Assembly (NCBI GenBank): GCA_028285655.1
Contig: JANQOT010000170.1
Span: 1 to 39,027 of the forward strand
Origin: Gammaproteobacteria bacterium
GTDB lineage: Bacteria > Pseudomonadota > Gammaproteobacteria > UBA4575
Direction: 5' to 3'
Length of the DNA: 39,027 nt
In this document: positions 33,169 to 39,027 of the stretch, piece after piece
How positions within the stretch are numbered: the first letter of the stretch is position 1
How the letters are laid out: the number at the start of each line of letters is the position of its first letter
Made by a program: the position numbers and the translations under genes
Notes under the pieces: model-generated
The model's database searches: none
Told to the model about the DNA's origin: nothing
What the model saw: the letters and a program-made list of their open reading frames with translations, nothing else

Positions 33169-34419
33169 TTGGTAGAGCGACGTCGAAGAAGTCTTAGTTC
33201 CGGTAGCAAAATAGGAAAATACGAACTGCGCGAGGCGATTCGCAGGCAGCCGGAACGGTCTTTGTTTAACGCGTACGATCCGTTTCTGGACCGTACTGTA
33301 GCGATCAAAATTATTCAATTGTTTGCTCCGAATAGCGTTGAACAACATGAAGCAATCGATACGTTTTTTATCGAAGCGCGTGCGATTGCCCGTTTGCAGC
33401 ATCAAAATATTGTATCGGTATACGATGCCGGAATGGGAGACTATGAAGGGTTTATGGTCATGGAATTCGTGCATGGTCAAAGTTTGTTGCAACGTTTAAA
33501 ACAGCAAAGCCGATTGCCTGTAAAAGAAGCACTGCACATTGCGATTCAAGTGTGTCACGCGCTTCGTTATGCGCACTCTAAAAGTATTGTGCATCGCGAT
33601 ATAAAACCCAGCAATATTATGTTGACGGATGAAGGTCAGATAAAACTGGTCGATTTCGGAATATCTTTTGTCGCGTCGGAAGATGAAAACAATGTGCCGG
33701 GGTTGGTGGGAACACCTTCCTATATGGCGCCGGAATTGCTCGACGCAAAAAGCCCCAGCGAACAAAGCGACCAGTTTTCATTAGGTGTTGTTCTGTACGA
33801 GATGGTTACAGGTCGGTTACCCTTCACGGGCTCGGATGCACATGGTGTATTGTACAAGATAATCAATGAAGAACCGGAGGCGCTGGAAGAAGGATTGGCT
33901 TCCTTGTCGCAATTGATATTTAAAATGTTGGCAAAAGATCCGAATGAACGTTTTGGATCCACGTATGAGTTGGAACAAGAGATGCAAGCATTGGCAAATG
34001 CTGCCCATATGGCGGATGAATCTGCCGACGGTATAGACACAATGCATTTGAAGCAAGCCAATGTTTTTACCGATTGTGAACTGGAAACCTTGCAAGAATT
34101 GGCCTTATGCTCGCAGATTGTCACCGATGATCAGGTCGGGGTGGCTAATGGTGATTCTGTTTTTAAAGACCACGATTACTACTATATAATTGAGGGTCAA
34201 TTTCGATGCAAATCCGCCGAATCCGAATTTATCGCCATAAGCGGGGAATGGTTGACAGACATTTCTATCCGGTCCGATTCAGACCGGCCCGATAGCAGCG
34301 CAACCGGCGATTCGCGACTACTGCATGTTTCCAGCGACAAGTTGCAGTCCAGCTCAATTTCCACCCAGGCGTATTTTTACCGCAGTATTTCCAATCTTTT
34401 GATCGCAAATTTGCATTAA
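33169..34419 (+). CDS. Serine/threonine protein kinase with an uncharacterised C-terminal extension
   Basis: TVAIKII, IVHRDIKPSNIMLTDEGQIKLVDFGISF, GTPSYMAPELLD, DQFSLGVVLYEMVTGRLPF. Track start is TTG. Confidence 0.94.
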   Translation: MVERRRRSLSSGSKIGKYELREAIRRQPERSLFNAYDPFLDRTVAIKIIQLFAPNSVEQHEAIDTFFIEARAIARLQHQNIVSVYDAGMGDYEGFMVMEFVHGQSLLQRLKQQSRLPVKEALHIAIQVCHALRYAHSKSIVHRDIKPSNIMLTDEGQIKLVDFGISFVASEDENNVPGLVGTPSYMAPELLDAKSPSEQSDQFSLGVVLYEMVTGRLPFTGSDAHGVLYKIINEEPEALEEGLASLSQLIFKMLAKDPNERFGSTYELEQEMQALANAAHMADESADGIDTMHLKQANVFTDCELETLQELALCSQIVTDDQVGVANGDSVFKDHDYYYIIEGQFRCKSAESEFIAISGEWLTDISIRSDSDRPDSSATGDSRLLHVSSDKLQSSSISTQAYFYRSISNLLIANLH

Positions 34420-34465
34420 AAAGTTTGCGCTGGAATCGCAAGCCTGGAATTGCTATAACCTTGAT

Positions 34466-35092
34466 TTGCCTTCAAACTACGTATGTATGGAACTTCCATT
34501 ATTTCCGCTTAATGCTGTATTGTTTCCCGGCGGCGTGTTGCCGCTGAGGATATTTGAGCCTCGATACCTGGACATGGTCAAAGACTGTGTGCGCGATCAG
34601 AGCGAATTCGTGATTTGTCTTATTCGGGACGGAGAGGAGGTCGGCAATGCTGCACGCCATTGCAATATCGGAACGGCGTGCAAAATTACGGATTGGGAAA
34701 CTTTACCTGAAGGATTGCTCGGCATCACCGTGCAGGGAATTCGCAGGGTATCGATCAACAGCGTAGAAACACGTTCGAACCAGTTGCTGGTAGGCAGCGT
34801 CGACGGTTTGCAAGAAGATCAAGACGAAGAGTTACCAGCTGAGTTTAATGAATGGGCGCATTTAGTGTCGCTTATCATTAACAAGCTTGGAAAGCCGTTT
34901 AGCGAACAGCAGTTTCAATTAAAAAGCGCCAATTGGGTGGGCGCAAGATTAACGGAATACCTGCCATTCGAATTGGCAGCGAAACAGCGCATTCTGGAAA
35001 TAGACCATCCGCTGGTGCGGCTGGAGCACTTGCAGGATTCGCTGGAGCATATCGAACAGTACTACACAAAAGGAAACTTCCAGAGTCAGTAA
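34466..35092 (+). CDS. LON peptidase substrate-binding domain protein (no ATPase or protease domain)
   Basis: LPLFPLNAVLFPGGVLPLRIFEPRYLDMVKDC, FVICLIRDGEEVG, GLLGITVQGIRRV; only 208 aa. ATG at 34487 is an alternative start. Confidence 0.92.
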   Translation: MPSNYVCMELPLFPLNAVLFPGGVLPLRIFEPRYLDMVKDCVRDQSEFVICLIRDGEEVGNAARHCNIGTACKITDWETLPEGLLGITVQGIRRVSINSVETRSNQLLVGSVDGLQEDQDEELPAEFNEWAHLVSLIINKLGKPFSEQQFQLKSANWVGARLTEYLPFELAAKQRILEIDHPLVRLEHLQDSLEHIEQYYTKGNFQSQ

Positions 35093-35173
35093 GTAAACAA
35101 TATGAATTTAACCGACACCTGCTCTGGTCTATCACTATATTTTGGAATTACATAAGAAACGCTAGGAGAAAAA

Positions 35174-35554
35174 ATGGCTATAAAAGAACTGAATTCTGAC
35201 AATTTTAACGATACCATTCAGGGTAATGACATCGTTATTATCGATTTCTGGGCGCAATGGTGTGGCCCCTGCAAGTCGTTTGCACCCACATTTGAAACGG
35301 CCTCGGAAAATCATCCTGATGTGGTATTTGCCAAAGTAAACACGGAAGAACAAACTGAATTGGCGCAGGCATGTCAAATTCGCTCCATTCCGAATTTGAT
35401 GATATTCAGAGAGCAAGTTTTGTTGTTTAATCAGGCAGGTGCATTGGCGCCTGCGCAACTGGAAGATGTTCTGGGGAAAGTGAAAGAACTTGATATGGAA
35501 GAAGTGCGCGCTTCTCTGCTGGAAGAGCAAAAAGAGAACCAGAAGGCGGAATAA
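35174..35554 (+). CDS. Thioredoxin-family protein
   Basis: VIIDFWAQWCGPCKSFAPTFE, IRSIPNLMIFREQ; charged C-terminal extension. Confidence 0.94.
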   Translation: MAIKELNSDNFNDTIQGNDIVIIDFWAQWCGPCKSFAPTFETASENHPDVVFAKVNTEEQTELAQACQIRSIPNLMIFREQVLLFNQAGALAPAQLEDVLGKVKELDMEEVRASLLEEQKENQKAE

Positions 35555-35596
35555 AAACCTGTTGCAATAGGCTTTATACGTAGCGCAGAAACTGAT

Positions 35597-37408
35597 TTGC
35601 CAACTTTACCGGTAATGGAATCTACACCGAAAAAATATACTTTTAAATATATTGTTGAACTAGCGTTGCAGCACCGTAAGCAGTTGCTGATCGCTAATTT
35701 GATTGCGGTGCTTGCTGTAATTGCAAGCGTACCTATTCCGTTGCTGATTCCTTTATTGGTCGATGAAATCCTGCTGGAAAAACCCGGTAAAGTCGTAGCA
35801 GCGTTCAATGCTGTTTTTTCGAGTGGCCCGCATGATCCGATATTTTATATTGGCGGAATTCTGGTAGTAACGATTTTCCTGCGACTGGTATCAGTGGGGC
35901 TTAACGTTCTGCAGACCAAAAAATTTGTCAGTATTTCCAAGGAAATCATTTATAGAATTCGTTCGCAGTTGTTAAATCGCCTGCAATCCGTTGCTATGTC
36001 GGAATACGAAACCGTGGGTGGCGGAACGGTATCGTCGCTTTTTGTGACCGACCTGAATACGGTGGATCAGTTTGCGGGCGAATCCGTCAGCAAAGTAATT
36101 GTGTCGGCGTTAACAATCGTTGGTGTCGCCATGGTCCTGTTGTGGCTGCATTGGCAATTAGCGCTTTTCATACTATTAATGAACCCGCTGGTGATTTATT
36201 TCACAATGGCCATGGGGAAACGCGTCAAGCACCTCAAGAAAAAGGAAAATCGTGCATTTGAAATTTTTCAGCAGGCGTTGACCGAAACACTGGATGGAAT
36301 CCAACAGATTCGTGCCAGCAATCGCGAGCGTTTCTATTTGTCCCGCGTGGATCGTCTGGCATCAAATGTGCGTGATCATTCAATGGCGTTTTCATGGAAG
36401 AGTGACGCGGCAAATCGTCTTTCGTTCGTAATCTTTCTGGTCGGATTTGATATTTTTCGAGCGGTTGGCATGCTAATGGTGTTGTTTGCCGGTTTGTCGA
36501 TTGGTGAAATGATCGCAGTGTTTGGCTATTTGTGGTTCATGATGGGACCGGTGCAGGATGTTCTGAATATCCAGTATTCTTATTTTGGAGCCAAGGCTGC
36601 GTTGGGACGCATTAACAGTTTAATGTACCTGCCGAATGAGCCGGTTTATCAACACGAAGTGAATCCTTTCAAGGGTAAACGCGGTGTAAGCGTGGAACTA
36701 AACAATATCAAGTTTGCCTACGGAGACGGGCCGTATGTGCTGGAAGGGGTCAATTTATCCATCGCCGCGGGTGAAAAAGTCGCGTTGGTCGGTGCCAGCG
36801 GCGGAGGAAAATCAACATTGGTGCAAGTACTACTGGGACTGTATCCGCCGTTATTCGGCGAAATAAATTTTGACGGCGTGCCGGTGTCGAAAATCGGTCT
36901 GGATACGGTACGCGAACATGTTGCCTGCGTATTGCAACATCCGGCATTGTTTAACGACACATTGCGCATGAATTTGACTCTGGGCCGTGAAGTGCCCGAT
37001 GAAAAACTATGGGAAGTCCTTGAAGTGGCGCAAATTCGAAGTGTGGTCGAAAAATTGCCTCGCGGTCTGGACAGTTTAATCGGATTGAACGGAATTCGAT
37101 TGTCCGGCGGCCAGCGTCAAAGAATTGCGATTGCACGTATGGCATTGACCAATCCGAATGTAGTTATACTGGATGAAGCGACGTCTGCTCTGGACGCGGA
37201 TACCGAAGCACGAGTTCACCAGGAATTGCACAAGTTTTTACGTGATCGCACCACGATCATTATCGCGCATCGCTTGAGTGCGGTGCGGCAGGCTGATCGG
37301 GTCTATGTGTTCGAAGACGGTACGATTACAGAACAGGGCCGGCATGAAGAATTGATGACTGCAAATGGTTTATACTCCAAACTTTACGGTCATCAGCAAA
37401 CTGCGTAA
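35597..37408 (+). CDS. ABC transporter, fused permease/ATP-binding (subfamily B/MsbA-like)
   Basis: Six-TM-like N-terminal half; ALVGASGGGKSTLVQVLLG, LSGGQRQRIAIARM, VVILDEATSALD. TTG start in track; ATG at 35615 is an alternative. Confidence 0.93.
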   Translation: MPTLPVMESTPKKYTFKYIVELALQHRKQLLIANLIAVLAVIASVPIPLLIPLLVDEILLEKPGKVVAAFNAVFSSGPHDPIFYIGGILVVTIFLRLVSVGLNVLQTKKFVSISKEIIYRIRSQLLNRLQSVAMSEYETVGGGTVSSLFVTDLNTVDQFAGESVSKVIVSALTIVGVAMVLLWLHWQLALFILLMNPLVIYFTMAMGKRVKHLKKKENRAFEIFQQALTETLDGIQQIRASNRERFYLSRVDRLASNVRDHSMAFSWKSDAANRLSFVIFLVGFDIFRAVGMLMVLFAGLSIGEMIAVFGYLWFMMGPVQDVLNIQYSYFGAKAALGRINSLMYLPNEPVYQHEVNPFKGKRGVSVELNNIKFAYGDGPYVLEGVNLSIAAGEKVALVGASGGGKSTLVQVLLGLYPPLFGEINFDGVPVSKIGLDTVREHVACVLQHPALFNDTLRMNLTLGREVPDEKLWEVLEVAQIRSVVEKLPRGLDSLIGLNGIRLSGGQRQRIAIARMALTNPNVVILDEATSALDADTEARVHQELHKFLRDRTTIIIAHRLSAVRQADRVYVFEDGTITEQGRHEELMTANGLYSKLYGHQQTA

Positions 37409-37484
37409 ACACTTTATGGTTGCCCGGTTCGCCTGGCATATGGGTAAAAATTCACTTAAATTAAAAATTTATTAGCCAACTGAT

Positions 37485-38366
37485 ATGGAATCTGTACAAG
37501 CTGGAATTTTGCAAGACATCCCGCAGCGTTCTCGCTATCTCACTTTTGTCATTAAAGATCCAAAAGAGCTCAAAACTGCGTTGACCGCGCTCAGCCACAT
37601 GGTGGAGGGAAAAAGTATTGTGATGGGCTTCGGCGCGAAAGTAGTCAATGCGTTGCGTCAGGATGTTCCCGGGCTGACTACATTTCCCGATTATACACAG
37701 GGGCCGGTATCCATTCCGGCAACTACCGGAGATTTGTGGTGTTGGCTACGCGGTGAAGATCGCGGTGAACTATTGCATCGCGGGCGCGCGGTAGAAGTTA
37801 TTGCCGACCCGGCGTTTGAACTTCATAGCGTGGTCGACGGTTTTAAATACGGTAGCGGGCTGGATCTTACCGGTTACGAAGACGGCACGGAAAATCCCAA
37901 AGACAAGGCTGCTATTGATGCTGCGATCGTACAGAACAAAGGCCAGGGAATGGATGGCTCCAGCTTTGTCGCGATACAACAATGGCTGCACGACTTGAAT
38001 CATTTCGAGTCCTTATTGCAAGTGGACCAGGATGCCATTATCGGGCGCAGTAAAGAAGATAATCATGAAATAAGCAGTGCACCTGAAAGTGCTCATGTCA
38101 AAAGAGTCGAACAGGAAGACTTCGATCCGCCGGCATTTATGTTGCGGCGATCCATGCCCTGGATAGAAAATCAGCAGGCTGGATTGATGTTCGTTACCTT
38201 TGGCAAAAACTTCGATGCCTTTGAAACACTGTTGAGCCGAATGTCGGGCCAGGACGACGGCATTACCGATGCGCTATTTTCCTTTTCAAAACCTCTGACC
38301 GGTAACTACTACTGGTGCCCACCCATGGGTAGAAGCGGACTGGATTTAAGTCAATTGAAGATTTAG
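37485..38366 (+). CDS. DyP-type heme peroxidase (YfeX-like)
   Basis: QAGILQDIPQRSRYLTF, GYEDGTENPKD (GxxDG), RRSMPW, GLMFVTFGKNFDAFETLLSRM. Confidence 0.92.
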   Translation: MESVQAGILQDIPQRSRYLTFVIKDPKELKTALTALSHMVEGKSIVMGFGAKVVNALRQDVPGLTTFPDYTQGPVSIPATTGDLWCWLRGEDRGELLHRGRAVEVIADPAFELHSVVDGFKYGSGLDLTGYEDGTENPKDKAAIDAAIVQNKGQGMDGSSFVAIQQWLHDLNHFESLLQVDQDAIIGRSKEDNHEISSAPESAHVKRVEQEDFDPPAFMLRRSMPWIENQQAGLMFVTFGKNFDAFETLLSRMSGQDDGITDALFSFSKPLTGNYYWCPPMGRSGLDLSQLKI

Positions 38367-38393
38367 TCATCTTTAAAAAGCCGAAAATAAGGC

Positions 38394-38422
38394 TTGCAAT
38401 TACGAATGAGAATGATTATCAT
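38394..38422 (+). promoter_or_regulatory. Candidate sigma70 promoter for the hemP-like gene
   Basis: TTGCAA (38394-38399), 17-bp spacer, TATCAT (38417-38422); the -10 lies inside the Fur-like box. Confidence 0.6.
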
Positions 38423-38426
38423 TACG
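38408..38426 (+). promoter_or_regulatory. Fur-box-like operator
   Basis: GAGAATGATTATCATTACG matches the canonical GATAATGATWATCATTATC at 16/19 by hand; sits upstream of a HemP-like ORF. Confidence 0.82.
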
Positions 38427-38459
38427 TTTCTTTCGTAATTTTCCAATGGGGAGCGCAAA

Positions 38460-38624
38460 ATGCCAGAAAATCCAGTTTGCAAATCCAAGCAATGCGAGCA
38501 ATGTTCTGAAACAGTTCCATTATCGAATTTACTGCAGGGACGTCGGTATACCTGGATACGTCACGGCGCTGAAACATATTTATTGCAGTTGACCAAATCA
38601 AATAAGTTACTGTTAACCAAGTGA
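38460..38624 (+). CDS. hemP: Hemin uptake protein HemP family, small (54 aa); not in the supplied ORF track
   Basis: MPENPVCKSKQCEQCSETVPLSNLLQGRRYTWIRHGAETYLLQLTKSNKLLLTK*. The C-terminal pattern LLxG...I.H.G..Y.L.LT..NKLLLTK is HemP-like; preceded by GGGGAG RBS and a Fur-like box. Confidence 0.85.
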   Translation: MPENPVCKSKQCEQCSETVPLSNLLQGRRYTWIRHGAETYLLQLTKSNKLLLTK

Positions 38625-38655
38625 ATTTTGGATGCTAATTTTTTAGCGAATCCAA

Positions 38656-38756
38656 TCGAGCATGGGGAACAAGATGGATGAATAAATTACCCATGATTCC
38701 ACATAGGTTCGAGCATGGGGAACAAGATGGATGATTAAATTACCCATGATTCCACA
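38656..38756. repeat. Direct repeat of a 48-bp hairpin unit (period 53 bp)
   Basis: TCGAGCATGGGGAACAAGATGGATGA[A/T]TAAATTACCCATGATTCCACA at 38656-38703 and 38709-38756. Each unit has the inverted repeat CATGGG...CCCATG. Confidence 0.93.
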
Positions 38757-38843
38757 GTTCCTGTACTAAGCGGCTTAGCCTTTGCTGTTTAGCGGTTACT
38801 CAAGCCAGGACTTGTCGCCGTTTGCCTAAAAGTAGTAGTGACC

Positions 38844-39027
38844 TCCTCACAAGTCGGTAGCCAGAGTATTTTTAAGCCTCGTAATTCAATAATGAATGGC
38901 TGCGCCATGCTTGATTTGCCCGCAATACCCGCGGGCAAGTGTCCTCACAAGTCGGTAGCCAGAGTATTTTTAACCTTGTAATTCAATAATGAATGGCTGC
39001 GCCATGCTTAATTTGCCCGCAATACCC
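38844..39027. repeat. Tandem repeat of a roughly 98-bp unit, second copy truncated by the window end
   Basis: TCCTCACAAGTCGGTAGCCAGAGTATTTTTAA... starts at 38844 and 38942. Contains ATGGC-TGC-GCCAT and TTGCCCGC-AATACCC-GCGGGCAA inverted repeats. Confidence 0.93.

Noticed and set aside
38378-38395. Rho-independent terminator after the DyP peroxidase (AAGCC-GAAAATAA-GGCTT)
   Set aside because: Only a 5-bp stem and no T-tract; it also abuts the candidate hemP -35. Too weak to list as a feature.

Overview
This window looks like a chromosomal housekeeping segment from a gammaproteobacterium; no tools were run and all family calls are by eye. Order: 5' part of a minus-strand tRNA-Leu(CAA); queA-tgt-yajC-secD-secF; suhB (-); trmJ; a complete isc operon (iscR-iscS-iscU-iscA-hscB-hscA-fdx-iscX); ndk-rlmN-pilF-rodZ-hisS-yfgM-bamB-der; a class I/II aminotransferase; cysZ and queF (-); smc-zipA-ligA; a PilZ protein; an LpxA-like acyltransferase; a small membrane protein; mpl; a Ser/Thr protein kinase; a stand-alone LON-domain protein; a thioredoxin-like protein; an ABC transporter; a DyP-type peroxidase; and a short HemP-like ORF (54 aa) that the ORF track missed, behind a Fur-box-like promoter. 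I see no phage, transposase, CRISPR array or obvious defence system. The most interesting non-coding signal is a set of hairpin-rich repeats. There are three exact-period 112-bp units between tgt and yajC, two 98-bp-type units at the right edge, and a pair of 48-bp hairpin units beside hemP. The 112-bp and 98-bp families share a 27-nt core, GAAT[C/G]GCTGCGC[G/C]AT[A/G]CT[C/T]RATTTGC[G/C], in which the stem pair changes from C-G to G-C in a compensatory way. That suggests one dispersed, structured repeat family I cannot name. Other leads are a 22/25 IscR type-1-like site before iscR, a cysteine cluster on HemP, an LpxA paralog away from the lipid A locus, and a kinase with a possible degenerate cNMP-binding-like tail.
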